Shown here: piece by piece, positions 47,067 through 56,351 of the stretch
Position numbering within the stretch: position 1 is the stretch's first letter
Layout: every line of letters starts with the position of its first letter
Assembly: GCF_040790665.1 (NCBI RefSeq)
Contig: NZ_CP160849.1
Coordinates: 1,178,001-1,242,000, forward strand
Direction of reading: 5' to 3'
Length of the DNA: 64,000 bases
From: Sulfitobacter pontiacus
GTDB taxonomy: Bacteria; Pseudomonadota; Alphaproteobacteria; Rhodobacterales; Rhodobacteraceae
Position numbers and translations under genes: made by a program
The notes under the pieces: generated by a model
Seen by the model: the letters and a program-made list of their open reading frames with translations, nothing else
What the model was told of the DNA's origin: nothing
The model's database searches: none

Positions 47067-47387
47067 ATGGCAACCGTCGCAGTCACAGACGCAACATTCG
47101 ACGCAGAAGTTAAGAATTCCGATATCCCCGTTGTGGTGGATTTCTGGGCTGAGTGGTGCGGCCCCTGTAAGCAGATCGGCCCCGCGCTCGAGGAACTTTC
47201 CTCCGAGATGGACGGCAAGGTAAAGATCGTCAAAGTCAACGTTGACGAGAACCCGAACAGCCCAGCCCAGATGGGTGTGCGCGGCATCCCTGCCCTGTTC
47301 ATCTTCAAGAACGGCGAAGTCGTATCGAACCTGGCCGGCGCCCGCCCCAAGGCCGCGCTGCAAGGCTGGATCGAAGAGTCGATCTAA
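47067..47387 (+). CDS. trxA: Thioredoxin
   Basis: A 106-residue classic thioredoxin that reduces protein disulfides in the cytosol, regenerated by thioredoxin reductase. The active site is WCGPC (C31, C34), with the cis-proline in RGIPALFIF and the buried Asp in [15 protein letters not shown] lies 10 bases before the ATG, a strong site. It is the last gene of the tsaE-addA string and ends in a terminator that overlaps the convergent phosphotransferase gene. Confidence 0.97.
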   Translation: MATVAVTDATFDAEVKNSDIPVVVDFWAEWCGPCKQIGPALEELSSEMDGKVKIVKVNVDENPNSPAQMGVRGIPALFIFKNGEVVSNLAGARPKAALQGWIEESI

Positions 47388-47418
47388 GCTGCCGCACCCG
47401 CAGCAAGCACAGTCAATG

Positions 47419-47453
47419 GCGCGTCAGGCAAAGGCCTGGCGCGCTATTTTTTT
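47419..47453 (+). terminator. trxA terminator inside the convergent gene
   Basis: An 11-bp stem (47419-47429 with 47434-47444, one G-T pair) and a 4-base loop are followed by TATTTTTTT. It begins 32 bases after the trxA stop. From 47424 on it also codes for the last residues of the minus-strand phosphotransferase. Confidence 0.85.
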
Positions 47454-48389
47454 GATCCGCTCGAACCGCATGACATTGGCGATAGATCCATGTTCTTGGA
47501 TCCGGTTCCAGTCGGTCAGGATCTGCACCCGCGTCAGGAAGTGCACCGTGGGATCATCCGGCGGCACCAGCGTGTATCCTTCAAAGAACGCGTCCCAGGC
47601 GGCGGGGGGAACGCTATGGCCTTTGGGCAAGGCATCAAGGTCGCCTACCATCTGGGTATAGCTTTGCAGCAGCCGCGCGATGTCATAGCCCACGGGCGAC
47701 GGTGTGGTCGCTGAAAAATCGAACGCTGCCGTCTCGTCGGGCGCCATCACCAGATTATACCCGTTCAGGTCGCCGTGTTTCGCCGCGATCTGGCCCGCGT
47801 GCCCTTGGGCCTGCGGCGCGTAGTCCGCGATACGGCCCACAAAGGCCGCAAATCGTTGCTTGCCGTTGATCCGACGTGCACCGCTTTCAACACGCGCCAC
47901 CAGACGGTGCAGGTGATTGACCATGAACCGCGGCTGAAACGGATGGGTGCCCTGCAAAGTGGCCCCGTGAAACGCCGCCAGCCAGCCGCCCGCCCGTCGC
48001 AGCAAGGGGGCGTGATCCTCTGTCTGCCGACACAGGTCCAGAAACGTGTCGCCCTTGGCAAAGCGCATCAGATAGGCCTGCTGGCCCGCCTCCGCCGCGA
48101 GGATCTGCGGCACGCTATAGCCGGGCACGCCGTCGAGTGCATCACAGGCTGCCTGATGGGCCGCAAGCATCGCGGTGAACCTGTCGGTATCCCACGGACG
48201 GGCCACGTGCTTGAGCACGACAGAGCCCCCGTCACGCCCGTCATAGCGCTGCACGATCTGGCGCTGGTTGCTGTCATCCTTGATCCACTCGGCCCCGCAG
48301 GTAAAGGTTTCGGGCGCAATCCCTGCCTTGGCCGCTAATCCCTCAAATATCTGAAATGCCTGCACTTTCAGGTCGTCTACCGGGGGCAT
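47424..48389 (-). CDS. Aminoglycoside phosphotransferase-fold kinase, unknown substrate
   Basis: A 321-residue protein kinase-like small-molecule kinase. The catalytic loop is [10 protein letters not shown] and the metal-binding Asp is in [16 protein letters not shown]; an upstream [11 protein letters not shown] hinge region fits the fold. It differs clearly from the AmgK-like protein in this window, so it is not a recent duplicate. The substrate is unknown; such proteins phosphorylate sugars, amino alcohols or antibiotics. It is divergent from hslV across 74 bp and its 3' end carries the trxA terminator. Confidence 0.82.
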   Translation of the reverse strand: MPPVDDLKVQAFQIFEGLAAKAGIAPETFTCGAEWIKDDSNQRQIVQRYDGRDGGSVVLKHVARPWDTDRFTAMLAAHQAACDALDGVPGYSVPQILAAEAGQQAYLMRFAKGDTFLDLCRQTEDHAPLLRRAGGWLAAFHGATLQGTHPFQPRFMVNHLHRLVARVESGARRINGKQRFAAFVGRIADYAPQAQGHAGQIAAKHGDLNGYNLVMAPDETAAFDFSATTPSPVGYDIARLLQSYTQMVGDLDALPKGHSVPPAAWDAFFEGYTLVPPDDPTVHFLTRVQILTDWNRIQEHGSIANVMRFERIKKIARQAFA

Positions 48390-48463
48390 TCAAATCCTTT
48401 CGGGACATTAGCCTTGCGAAACAGCGGCGGGGTTTTCATATAGGTTTGAACTATGGAGGCTAC

Positions 48464-49021
48464 ATGTCAAAGCAAGAATTCCCCGGCTGGCACGGGACCA
48501 CCATCATCGGTGTGAAGAAAGACGGCGAAGTCGTGATCGCGGGCGACGGTCAGGTCAGCCTTGGCCAAACCGTGATCAAAGGAACCGCACGGAAGGTGCG
48601 CCGGCTTAGCCCTGGCGGGTTTGACGTTGTGGCGGGCTTTGCCGGATCGACTGCTGATGCTTTCACGCTGCTGGAACGGCTTGAAGCCAAGCTTGAAGCC
48701 ACGCCCGGGCAGTTGGCGCGCGCCAGTGTCGAGCTTGCCAAAGACTGGCGCACCGACAAATACCTGCAAAAGCTCGAAGCGATGCTGATCGTGTCAGACG
48801 GGCGCGAGCTGCTGGTGATCACCGGCGCGGGTGACGTGCTGGAGCCTGAACATTCTGTCGCGGCCATCGGGTCGGGCGGGAATTACGCGCTGGCCGCGGC
48901 GCGCGGCATGATGGACAGCGACCGCGACGCTGAAACCGTCGCGCGGGATGCGATGAAGATCGCCTCGGACATCTGCGTTTATACCAATGGTAACCTCACG
49001 GTGGAGAAAATCACACAATGA
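48464..49021 (+). CDS. hslV: ATP-dependent protease peptidase HslV
   Basis: The 185-residue proteolytic subunit of the HslUV (ClpYQ) protease, which degrades misfolded proteins. The start at 48464 has GGAGG 6 bases before it. The catalytic threonine is T12, exposed after removal of the first 11 residues; [24 protein letters not shown]-like family sequence follows in shorter blocks including [12 protein letters not shown]. The length matches other alphaproteobacterial HslV. It overlaps hslU by ATGA. Confidence 0.96.
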   Translation: MSKQEFPGWHGTTIIGVKKDGEVVIAGDGQVSLGQTVIKGTARKVRRLSPGGFDVVAGFAGSTADAFTLLERLEAKLEATPGQLARASVELAKDWRTDKYLQKLEAMLIVSDGRELLVITGAGDVLEPEHSVAAIGSGGNYALAAARGMMDSDRDAETVARDAMKIASDICVYTNGNLTVEKITQ

Positions 49022-50325
49022 CCGATCTGACCCCCCGCGAAATCGTCTCTGAACTTGACCGTTTTATCATCGGCCAAAACGACGCCAAACGCGCCGTGGC
49101 CGTGGCGCTGCGCAACCGCTGGCGCCGCAAGCAGTTGGGTGATGATCTGCGCGACGAAGTCTACCCCAAGAACATCCTGATGATCGGGCCCACCGGCGTG
49201 GGTAAGACCGAGATCAGCCGCCGCCTGGCAAAACTGGCGCGGGCACCTTTCCTCAAGGTCGAGGCGACGAAATTCACCGAAGTCGGCTATGTCGGCCGCG
49301 ATGTGGAACAGATCATCCGTGATCTGGTAGACAGCGCCATCGTCATGACCCGCGAATACATGCGCGAAGACGTGAAGGTCAGCGCCCATAAGGCCGCCGA
49401 AGAACGCGTTGTTGATGCGATTGCCGGCAAAGACGCCCGCGAAGGCACCCGCGATATGTTCCGCAAGAAGCTGAAAGCGGGCGAGCTGGACGATACGATG
49501 ATCGAGCTTGAAGTCGCCGATACCTCTAGCCCGTTTCCGGCTATGGATATCCCCGGACAACCCGGCGGCGGTATGGGGATGATGAACCTTGGCGATCTTT
49601 TTGGCAAAGCCATGGGCGGCCGGACGGTCAAGAAACGTCTGTCAGTCGCCGAAAGCTACGAGGTGCTGATCAGCGAAGAGGCCGACAAGCTGCTGGATGA
49701 CGAAACCGTCAACCGCGCCGCGATCGAGGCGGTAGAGCAGAACGGCATCGTCTTTCTGGACGAGATCGACAAGGTGTGCGCCCGCTCTGACGCGCGTGGC
49801 GGCGATGTCAGCCGTGAAGGCGTGCAGCGCGACCTGCTGCCCCTGATCGAAGGCACCACCGTATCGACCAAACACGGACCGGTGAAAACGGATCATATCC
49901 TGTTTATCGCCTCGGGCGCCTTCCATATTGCCAAACCGTCCGACCTGTTGCCCGAATTGCAGGGCCGCTTGCCCATCCGCGTCGAGCTGCGCGCGCTGAC
50001 GGAGGATGATTTCGTTCGCATCCTGACCGAGACCGACAATGCGCTGACGCTGCAATATACCGCGTTGATGGGCACCGAAGAGGTCGAGGTCACATTCACC
50101 GACGAAGGTATCAAGGCGCTGGCCAAGATCGCCGCCGATGTGAACCAGTCGATCGAAAATATCGGCGCGCGGCGGCTTTACACCGTGATGGAGCGTGTCT
50201 TTGAAGAGCTGTCGTTCAGCGCGCCGGATCGCACCGGCGAAAAGATCACCGTCGACGGCGATTTCGTCGAAAAGAACCTGGGCGAACTGACACGATCCAC
50301 CGATCTGTCACGCTACGTTCTTTAG
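49018..50325 (+). CDS. hslU: ATP-dependent protease ATPase HslU
   Basis: The 435-residue AAA+ unfoldase that feeds substrates to HslV. Walker A is GPTGVGKT (57-64), the pore loop region [14 protein letters not shown] follows, Walker B is [11 protein letters not shown] and sensor II is in [12 protein letters not shown]. The intermediate (I) domain fills about residues 110-240. The C-terminus ends LSRYVL, the tail that docks into HslV. It is translated with hslV through the ATGA overlap. Confidence 0.97.
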   Translation: MTDLTPREIVSELDRFIIGQNDAKRAVAVALRNRWRRKQLGDDLRDEVYPKNILMIGPTGVGKTEISRRLAKLARAPFLKVEATKFTEVGYVGRDVEQIIRDLVDSAIVMTREYMREDVKVSAHKAAEERVVDAIAGKDAREGTRDMFRKKLKAGELDDTMIELEVADTSSPFPAMDIPGQPGGGMGMMNLGDLFGKAMGGRTVKKRLSVAESYEVLISEEADKLLDDETVNRAAIEAVEQNGIVFLDEIDKVCARSDARGGDVSREGVQRDLLPLIEGTTVSTKHGPVKTDHILFIASGAFHIAKPSDLLPELQGRLPIRVELRALTEDDFVRILTETDNALTLQYTALMGTEEVEVTFTDEGIKALAKIAADVNQSIENIGARRLYTVMERVFEELSFSAPDRTGEKITVDGDFVEKNLGELTRSTDLSRYVL

Positions 50326-50337
50326 GGCTTTTCAATC

Positions 50338-50369
50338 TGCCATGCGCCTGAGAATGATGGCGCATGGCA
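50338..50369 (+). promoter_or_regulatory. Hairpin enclosing the MFS start codon
   Basis: TGCCATGCGCC (50338-50348) and GGCGCATGGCA (50359-50369) form a perfect 11-bp stem with a 10-base loop. The ATG of the MFS gene (50364-50366) lies in the second arm. There is no T-run, so it is not an hslU terminator of standard type; a block on translation start is possible. Confidence 0.5.
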
Positions 50370-51593
50370 TACTTCAGATTTATCCGCGCCAATTGGGTGT
50401 TCTTGTTGGCGGGTTTCCTGCTGACATTTACCTCGGCCTATGGGCAGACCTATTTCATCTCGCTTTTCGCGGGCGAGATTAAGGGCAGTTTCGGGCTGTC
50501 TGACGGTCAATGGGGCGGGATCTATACCATCGGCACGACGCTCTCGGCGATCACGATGATCTGGGCGGGTGTGCTGACAGACCGGTTTCGGGTGCGCCGT
50601 CTATCCTTCTGGGTAATGGTCGCGCTGGCGGGCGCCTGTCTGGCGATGGCCGCTGTGCCGAACTGGATCGCGCTGATCTTTGTCATCTATGCGCTGCGTC
50701 TGACCGGGCAGGGGATGATGTCTCAGCTTGGGGCCGTGGCGATGGTGCGCTGGTTCGAAGCCGCACGGGGCAAGGCGCTGTCGCTGTCGTCTATGGGCTT
50801 TGCGGCGGGTCAGGCGATTTTGCCTGTCGTCTTCGTCGCCCTTTTCGCAAGCTTTCACTGGCGCAGCCTTTGGGTGCTGGCGGCTGCTTTGGTGCTGATC
50901 ACCATGCCGGTGATGCTACTGCTGTTGCGGCAAGAGCGTACGCCGCAATCCATGGCGCAAAGCACCCAATCGGCGGGGATGGACGGGCAGCACTGGACGC
51001 GGATGCAGATGATCCGCCACGGGTTGTTCTGGTTGATGATCCCGCTGGTGATCGGTCCTCCGGCTTGGGGGACGGCGCTTTTCTTTCAGCAGGTCCACCT
51101 GACAGAGGTGAAGGGCTGGACGCTGGTCAGCTTTGTCGCGCTGATGCCGCTTTATACGGTGACATCCGTGGTCTCGACCTTTGTGTCGGGCTGGGCAATC
51201 GACCGGTTTGGCGTGACGCGGGTCACGCCGGTGCAAATGCTGCCTTTTGCGCTGTCTTTCGCCGTGCTCGCCTTTGCCGATACGATTGCGATGGCGGGGG
51301 TCGGGTTGATGATCTTTGGCGTGGGGCAGGGGATGCAGGCCACCGCGACCTCTGTTTTCTGGGCCGAATTCTATGGCACGCGCTATATCGGGTCGATCAA
51401 GGCCGTGGGCGCCGCGCTGATGGTGTTCGGGTCGGCCATCGGGCCGGGTGTGACGGGGCTGTTCATTGATCTGGGCGTTGATTTCCCGCAGCAGATGATC
51501 CCGATTGCGATCTACTATGCCGTGGCCGCGATCATGGCGACGGTCGGGGTGCTACGCTATCGCAAGCGGTTGGTCGCGCCTGTCACGGCCTAA
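50364..51593 (+). CDS. MFS transporter, unknown substrate
   Basis: A 409-residue inner-membrane transporter with about twelve helices in two halves. The loop between helices 2 and 3 carries the MFS motif (GVLTDRFRVRRL), repeated in weaker form in the second half (GWAIDRFGVTRVTP). It resembles monocarboxylate/oxalate-type MFS proteins (QTYFISLFAGEIKGSFGLSDGQWG), but the substrate cannot be named. It follows hslU by 38 bp and its start codon lies in a perfect inverted repeat. Its stop overlaps that of the convergent smr gene. Confidence 0.88.
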   Translation: MAYFRFIRANWVFLLAGFLLTFTSAYGQTYFISLFAGEIKGSFGLSDGQWGGIYTIGTTLSAITMIWAGVLTDRFRVRRLSFWVMVALAGACLAMAAVPNWIALIFVIYALRLTGQGMMSQLGAVAMVRWFEAARGKALSLSSMGFAAGQAILPVVFVALFASFHWRSLWVLAAALVLITMPVMLLLLRQERTPQSMAQSTQSAGMDGQHWTRMQMIRHGLFWLMIPLVIGPPAWGTALFFQQVHLTEVKGWTLVSFVALMPLYTVTSVVSTFVSGWAIDRFGVTRVTPVQMLPFALSFAVLAFADTIAMAGVGLMIFGVGQGMQATATSVFWAEFYGTRYIGSIKAVGAALMVFGSAIGPGVTGLFIDLGVDFPQQMIPIAIYYAVAAIMATVGVLRYRKRLVAPVTA

Positions 51594-52189
51594 CGGTGAC
51601 GCCGCAGATAGACGTAATAGGCGCCGCCGCCGCCGTGGCTGATATGCGCCTGACTGACCTGAAGCACCGCTGACGACAGCGGCGGCATCGCCAGCCATTG
51701 CGGCACCTGATGACGCAGCACGCCGTGGCGCACTGGGATCGGGCCGCCTTCGTCGCGCATCTTGCCTTTGCCAGTAATCACCAAGACAAGGCGCCGCCCC
51801 TTGGCGTGCGAGCCCAGAATGAACTTGGTCAGCGCAGGATGAGCGCGGTCCAGCGTCATACCGTGAAGGTCGATGCGACCCTCGGGGCGCATCTTGCCCC
51901 GCTTGAGCTTGCCAAACGCCTTTGAATCCATCTGCACCGGTGCCTGACGCAGCTGATCGGGCAGGGAGGGCATCAGGTCATGGGTGTTTCGCCGCGGCTT
52001 GGGATCGGGCTTGCCCATGACAACAGAGCTGCGCTTGCGGATTTGCGGCGGTGTTGGCGTGGGGCCGTGGATCGGGGAGGTGCCGTCAATCTCGGCGCGG
52101 AACAGCTTGTCAACATCAAGCTTTTCCGTCCGCTCTGTCACCTTTTTCCAAAGTGATAGATCATCCTTATCCAGACGCTTGCGGCTCAT
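51590..52189 (-). CDS. Smr/MutS2-type domain protein
   Basis: A 199-residue protein with a C-terminal Smr domain. The domain begins with GRIDLHGMTLDRA (the LDLHG-type motif) and contains LVLVITGKGK and a GGGGAYYVYLRR end; Smr domains act as nucleases on DNA or RNA. The N-terminal half is polar with basic and Pro-rich runs. Many alphaproteobacteria carry this gene beside mltA and the Tim44-like gene. It overlaps the mltA stop by ATGA. Confidence 0.9.
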   Translation of the reverse strand: MSRKRLDKDDLSLWKKVTERTEKLDVDKLFRAEIDGTSPIHGPTPTPPQIRKRSSVVMGKPDPKPRRNTHDLMPSLPDQLRQAPVQMDSKAFGKLKRGKMRPEGRIDLHGMTLDRAHPALTKFILGSHAKGRRLVLVITGKGKMRDEGGPIPVRHGVLRHQVPQWLAMPPLSSAVLQVSQAHISHGGGGAYYVYLRRHR

Positions 52190-53247
52190 AGCAGCGGCTC
52201 CGGCAAAAGCGCATAGGCGCGCTGGATCGGCATCAGGACCATCATCCGCCCCGGATCACGCAGCTTGCCCGCGGCACGCCCCGCCTTGTCGCCGGTGCCA
52301 AAGAACACATCCGCCCGTTGCGCGCCCTTGATCGCCGACCCGGTATCCTGCGCGATCATCAAGCGGTGCATCGGTTCCTTGCCCTGTTTTTCGATCCAGA
52401 CAGGGGCGCCGAGCGGTACAAACTTGGGGTCCACTGCAACGGTGCGCAGGGTGGTCACCGACCGGTTCATCGCGCCAAGCGGCCCCTGATCGGCGGGCAC
52501 CTGATTGACCTCGCGAAAGAACACATAGGACGGGTTGTGGTACAGCAGCTCGCGCCCGTCTTCGGGGTTACGACGGACCCAGTTCTTGATCACCTCTGCG
52601 CTGACCTGATGCGGGTCATAGACGCCGCGGCGCACCAGTTCGACGCCGATCGACCGGTACGGGTGGCCGTTCGCACCACGGTAGCCGACGCGCAGATAAT
52701 TGCCATCGGGCAGCCTGATGCGGCCAGAGCCTTGGATTTGCAGAAAGAAAAGTTCTACCGGGTCGTCAACATAGGCGATTTCAAGGCCGCGGCCCTTCAT
52801 CACGTCGGTATCCAGAATATCGCGGCGGGTCAGCCACGGGTTGTTCGCCTTCGCCTCTGGCGGCATGGCATAGACCGGATAGCGGTAGCGGTCGGAGGGG
52901 TAGAGATCGCCATCAAGTTCAGGTTCGAAATAGCCCGTGAACATCGCCTCGTTTCCGTCCTCGATCAACACAGGCCGGAACAAAAGTTCAAAGAACTGGC
53001 GCGGATCGGGGTCGGATCTGGCATAGGCGCAGATGTTGCGCCAATCGACATCCTTCATATCACCGCAGGTATTCAGAAACGCGCGCAGGGCGGCGGCGTG
53101 ATCGTCGGTTTCCCACCCCTCAAGCTGGTCGAACGACAGGATCGAATAGGACACATCTGTCGCAGAAGCGGGCGGCGCCATCAGGCCCGCCCACAGCAAT
53201 GCACCCGCACAGGCACGTTTTAACCGTCTGTAGAAACGAGCAGCCAA
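52186..53247 (-). CDS. mltA: Membrane-bound lytic murein transglycosylase A
   Basis: A 353-residue peptidoglycan-cleaving enzyme that makes 1,6-anhydro-MurNAc ends. The best start is a TTG at 53247 that begins a signal peptide (RRLKRACAGALLWAGLMAPPASA); it lies 28 bp inside the Tim44-like gene. No lipobox cysteine is seen, so the protein is probably soluble in the periplasm, unlike the E. coli lipoprotein. MltA features include MFTGYFEPELDG, the FLQIQGSGRI block and the C-terminal 3D domain with AQDTGSAIKGAQRADVFFG. Confidence 0.92.
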   Translation of the reverse strand: MAARFYRRLKRACAGALLWAGLMAPPASATDVSYSILSFDQLEGWETDDHAAALRAFLNTCGDMKDVDWRNICAYARSDPDPRQFFELLFRPVLIEDGNEAMFTGYFEPELDGDLYPSDRYRYPVYAMPPEAKANNPWLTRRDILDTDVMKGRGLEIAYVDDPVELFFLQIQGSGRIRLPDGNYLRVGYRGANGHPYRSIGVELVRRGVYDPHQVSAEVIKNWVRRNPEDGRELLYHNPSYVFFREVNQVPADQGPLGAMNRSVTTLRTVAVDPKFVPLGAPVWIEKQGKEPMHRLMIAQDTGSAIKGAQRADVFFGTGDKAGRAAGKLRDPGRMMVLMPIQRAYALLPEPLL

Positions 53248-53879
53248 TTTGGATCATCCGAGCCCATGACACGGGCAAACACCCATGTGTCTTTTTGACG
53301 ATTGACCTCTGTCGTGCTGCCTTCGACGATTTCACCATCGCGGTCTTTCACGACCGACGTCAGCTCGGCCACGAAACGGATCGTCAGCTCTGCCTCGTTG
53401 GTGGTCTTGTCCATCGTGGCGTTCTCAAGCTCCATCTCGCGGATGCCGATAAAGTGGCTTTCCACGGTCAGGCCCTGATCTTCGCGCGCGGCGACGCCTT
53501 CGACAAAGCTTTCGTAGATGTCTTCCGAAAGGAAGGGTTTGATCTCGTCCAGATTACCGTGTTCGTAGCCCATCACGATCATCTCGTAGGCGCCGCGGGC
53601 GCCGCCCAGAAAGTCGCTGACCCCAAAGGACGGCTCGACACGCTTCATTTCGGCGAGTGCGAGCGCGGTATCGGACCCTTCGGGCGCGTGATCGGTGATA
53701 TCCAGATCAGGGCCACCTTCGATGACTTCGAACGCGGGGCCGCTGGGGCGTTCGGGTTTCTCGCTGACCTCGGCCGGTTTTTCAAAACCGGTGCGTGTGC
53801 CAAGCACATTCTTGAGCCGCAGGATCAGGAACACGGCAATAGCGGCCAGTACCAGAAGCTGTATCATGGGCGAATTCAT
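53220..53879 (-). CDS. Tim44/TimA-like inner-membrane protein
   Basis: A 219-residue protein with one N-terminal membrane helix (IQLLVLAAIAVFLILRL) and a C-terminal Tim44-like domain (FLGGARGAYEMIVMGYEHGNLDEIKPFLSE and a final NWLLVSTDG). Bacterial Tim44-like proteins are relatives of the mitochondrial import motor subunit. Their bacterial role is not settled. The start at 53879 has GAGG 5 bases upstream; the frame continues to 54473 without support. It is divergent from fxsA, with secB beyond. Confidence 0.9.
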   Translation of the reverse strand: MNSPMIQLLVLAAIAVFLILRLKNVLGTRTGFEKPAEVSEKPERPSGPAFEVIEGGPDLDITDHAPEGSDTALALAEMKRVEPSFGVSDFLGGARGAYEMIVMGYEHGNLDEIKPFLSEDIYESFVEGVAAREDQGLTVESHFIGIREMELENATMDKTTNEAELTIRFVAELTSVVKDRDGEIVEGSTTEVNRQKDTWVFARVMGSDDPNWLLVSTDG

Positions 53880-53981
53880 AGGTACCTCGTGCTGAGAAAC
53901 ATGGAAACGTCGGTCTAGTGCCCCTATGTAGGGTGTGAACCGGGCCAAGTCCACTCTGGCCCATAGGAAAGGACGCATGCC

Positions 53982-54476
53982 ATGTGGCTGTTTTTGGCTT
54001 TTATTGCCGTACCGTTGATAGAAATAACGTTGTTCATTCAGGTGGGTGGGGCAATTGGCCTCGGCTGGACGCTGGCGATTGTTGTTTCTACCGCAATCAT
54101 CGGCACCTATCTGATGCGCGCTCAGGGTGCGCTGGCGCTTGGCCAGATCAAATCGTCCCTGTCCGAAGTCCGTGATCCGACCGAACCGCTGGTGCATGGC
54201 GCGATGATCCTGTTTGCCGGCGCGTTGCTGCTGACACCGGGGTTTTTCACCGATGCCCTGGGCTTTGCCCTGCTGATCCCCGGCGTGCGTACCGCTGCGT
54301 TCAAAGCCGCACGCAGCAAGGTCAACGTGAGCAGCGTCCATATGGGCGGCACCGCAGGGCCACGACGCCCGCAACCCCATCGTCCGATGCAGGGGGATGT
54401 GATCGATGGCGAATACCACGAGCTGTCGGAACAGGACCGCGGGCCCAAACGCCCCTCTGGCTGGACCGATCATTGA
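53982..54476 (+). CDS. fxsA: FxsA family membrane protein
   Basis: A 164-residue integral membrane protein of the FxsA/UPF0716 family, named for suppressing F-exclusion of phage T7 in E. coli when overproduced. Helices at about residues 3-40 (LFLAFIAVPLIEITLFIQVGG with the conserved Glu) and near 75-95 match the family, as does GTYLMRAQGALAL between them. The C-terminal 50 residues are polar. Its normal role is unknown. It lies 118 bp before secB. Confidence 0.9.
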   Translation: MWLFLAFIAVPLIEITLFIQVGGAIGLGWTLAIVVSTAIIGTYLMRAQGALALGQIKSSLSEVRDPTEPLVHGAMILFAGALLLTPGFFTDALGFALLIPGVRTAAFKAARSKVNVSSVHMGGTAGPRRPQPHRPMQGDVIDGEYHELSEQDRGPKRPSGWTDH

Positions 54477-54593
54477 CGACGGGGCATTGACTGCGAGCCA
54501 CTGACTTCAGGCCATTTGATGCGGGCCATTGAGCGCGGCAAGGCGATCTGATAAGCCCGACTAAATGAGTTTATTGTCTTAAGGAGCCTTTAA

Positions 54594-55085
54594 ATGGCTG
54601 AAGAAGAAGCAACACAACCGACCCAGGCCGCACAGCCGCAGATGCGCATTCTGGGTCAGTTCATCCGTGATATGTCCTTTGAAAACATCATGGCGCAAAA
54701 AGGCGCGCCGACAGATGTACAGCCCGACGTTCAGGTTCAGGTCAATCTGGATGCGAAAAAGCGGTCGGCCGAGAACCAGTATGAATCCGCGATCAAGCTT
54801 CAGGTCACGTCAAAAGCCAAAGGCGGCGACGCGACGCTGTTCCTGCTGGAAATCGACTATGTCGGTATCTTCCACGTTGAAAACGTGCCCGAAGACCAGA
54901 TGCACCCATTCCTGCTGATTGAATGCCCGCGCATGATCTTCCCGTTCCTGCGCCGCGTTGTCAGCGATGTGACCCGCGACGGTGGCTTCCCGCCGCTGAA
55001 CCTAGAAAACATCGACTTTGTTGCGCTGTATCGCAACGAGATCGCGCGCCGTCAGGCCGAGAATACGCAAAAAGCGGACGCCTAA
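54594..55085 (+). CDS. secB: Protein-export chaperone SecB
   Basis: The 163-residue tetrameric chaperone that keeps preproteins unfolded and delivers them to SecA. Family sequence includes ILGQFIRDMSFENI near the start, NLDAKKRSAENQYESAIKL, and the SecA-binding region with PRMIFPFLRRVVSDVTRDGGFPP split across the middle. AAGGAG stands 7 bases before the ATG. Its TAA overlaps the TAG of dnaQ, which runs the other way. Confidence 0.96.
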   Translation: MAEEEATQPTQAAQPQMRILGQFIRDMSFENIMAQKGAPTDVQPDVQVQVNLDAKKRSAENQYESAIKLQVTSKAKGGDATLFLLEIDYVGIFHVENVPEDQMHPFLLIECPRMIFPFLRRVVSDVTRDGGFPPLNLENIDFVALYRNEIARRQAENTQKADA

Positions 55086-55768
55086 AGCGTCTTCCACACA
55101 GCGCTGTCGCCCAGTTTATCGACAAATTCGGTATGGGCGGCGGCCTCTTGCGGGGTAATCCGCGAGGGCAGGGGCGTCGGGCGCGGTTTTGGCGTCCAAT
55201 CGGGGGTGGTGTCGCCCTCTTTCTTTTCCGGTTTGGTCGACAGGCCAAAGTCCGGTTGCCGCCCGCCGATCAGCTCTAGATAGACATCCGCCAGAATTTC
55301 ACTGTCAAGCAAAGCACCGTGAAGCGTCCGCGACGTGTTGTCGATGCCAAAGCGGCGGCACAGCGCATCCAGCGATGCGGGCGAGCCCGGAAAGCGTTTG
55401 CGCGCGATGGCCAGCGTATCAAGCGCCTGTTCCCACGGGATCTGGGGCAGCCCCATCCATTTCAATTCCGCGTTCAGAAACTTGATATCGAAGGCGGCGT
55501 TGTGGATCACCAGCTTTGAATCACCGATGAAATCCAGAAAATCCTGCCCGATCTGCGCAAACTTGGGTTTGTCGCGCAAAAACTCGTCGCCCAGCCCGTG
55601 CACCTCGAAGGCTTCGGCGGGCATGCTGCGTTCGGGGTTGATATATTGGTGATAGGTATTGCCGGTCGCCACGTGACCCATCAGTTCAACCGCCCCGATT
55701 TCAACGATCCTATCGCCGCTTTCAGGGTCGAATCCGGTGGTTTCCGTATCCAGTACGATTTCACGCAT
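55082..55768 (-). CDS. dnaQ: DNA polymerase III epsilon subunit
   Basis: The 228-residue proofreading 3'-5' exonuclease of the replicative polymerase. Exo I is VLDTETTGFDP (D7, E9), Exo II is HNAAFDIKFLN, and Exo III is HGALLDSEILADVYLEL. The start at 55768 gives the usual MREIVLDTETTG; the frame extends upstream without support. The C-terminal tail after residue 175 would bind the alpha subunit. It overlaps the end of coaE by 8 bp, in the aroE-coaE-dnaQ order common near alphaproteobacterial origins. Confidence 0.96.
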   Translation of the reverse strand: MREIVLDTETTGFDPESGDRIVEIGAVELMGHVATGNTYHQYINPERSMPAEAFEVHGLGDEFLRDKPKFAQIGQDFLDFIGDSKLVIHNAAFDIKFLNAELKWMGLPQIPWEQALDTLAIARKRFPGSPASLDALCRRFGIDNTSRTLHGALLDSEILADVYLELIGGRQPDFGLSTKPEKKEGDTTPDWTPKPRPTPLPSRITPQEAAAHTEFVDKLGDSAVWKTL

Positions 55769-56351
55769 GGGACAGCTTTCCTTTGATATCCTCGATGACA
55801 GCCTCCACCTGCGCGCGGGCGTGGGGCAGGGTGTCTGTTTCAATCACATAATCGGCCAAAGCGCATTTTTCATCGTTTGGCATCTGTTTGGCGCGGATGT
55901 TTTCGAACTGTTCCAGCGTCATCGTCCCGCGCGCCATCACGCGCTTTTGCTGGATGTCGGCCGAGACCGTGACACAGGCCACCGCGTCCATGCGTTTGTC
56001 ACCACCGGTTTCAAAAATCAACGGGATGTCGAGCACGACGATCTTGGCCTTTGTTTCCGCCAGAAACGCCGCGCGATCTTCGCCGACCAGCGGATGCACG
56101 ATGCTTTCGATCGTTTTCAATACGGTGGGGTCCGCATCGATCAGGCTTTTGAGCGCGGGCCGCGACACTTCGCCCGCAACGACCGCATCAGGTAGCGTTT
56201 CCTGAAAGGCCGCGACGGCGGCCCCCCCCTTGGCATAGAGCCGATGCACGGCGGCGTCTGCGTCCCAGACGGCGCAGCCAAGATCAGCGAACATTTGTGC
56301 GGTGGTCGATTTCCCCATACCGATCGACCCGGTCAGACCCAGAAGAAACAT
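55761..56351 (-). CDS. coaE: Dephospho-CoA kinase
   Basis: The 196-residue last enzyme of coenzyme A synthesis, phosphorylating the 3'-OH of dephospho-CoA. The P-loop is LGLTGSIGMGKSTTAQMF, followed by VWDADAAVH (DxD metal and substrate Asp) and VLDIPLIFETG. A short ATP lid with an Arg-rich turn follows. Its ATG overlaps the aroE stop by one base (TGATG), and its 3' end overlaps dnaQ. Confidence 0.95.
   Translation of the reverse strand: MFLLGLTGSIGMGKSTTAQMFADLGCAVWDADAAVHRLYAKGGAAVAAFQETLPDAVVAGEVSRPALKSLIDADPTVLKTIESIVHPLVGEDRAAFLAETKAKIVVLDIPLIFETGGDKRMDAVACVTVSADIQQKRVMARGTMTLEQFENIRAKQMPNDEKCALADYVIETDTLPHARAQVEAVIEDIKGKLSHA

Noticed and set aside
53880-54473. Upstream extension of the Tim44-like frame to 54473
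   Set aside because: It is antisense to fxsA, and the ATG at 53879 has a proper ribosome site and starts the membrane helix.
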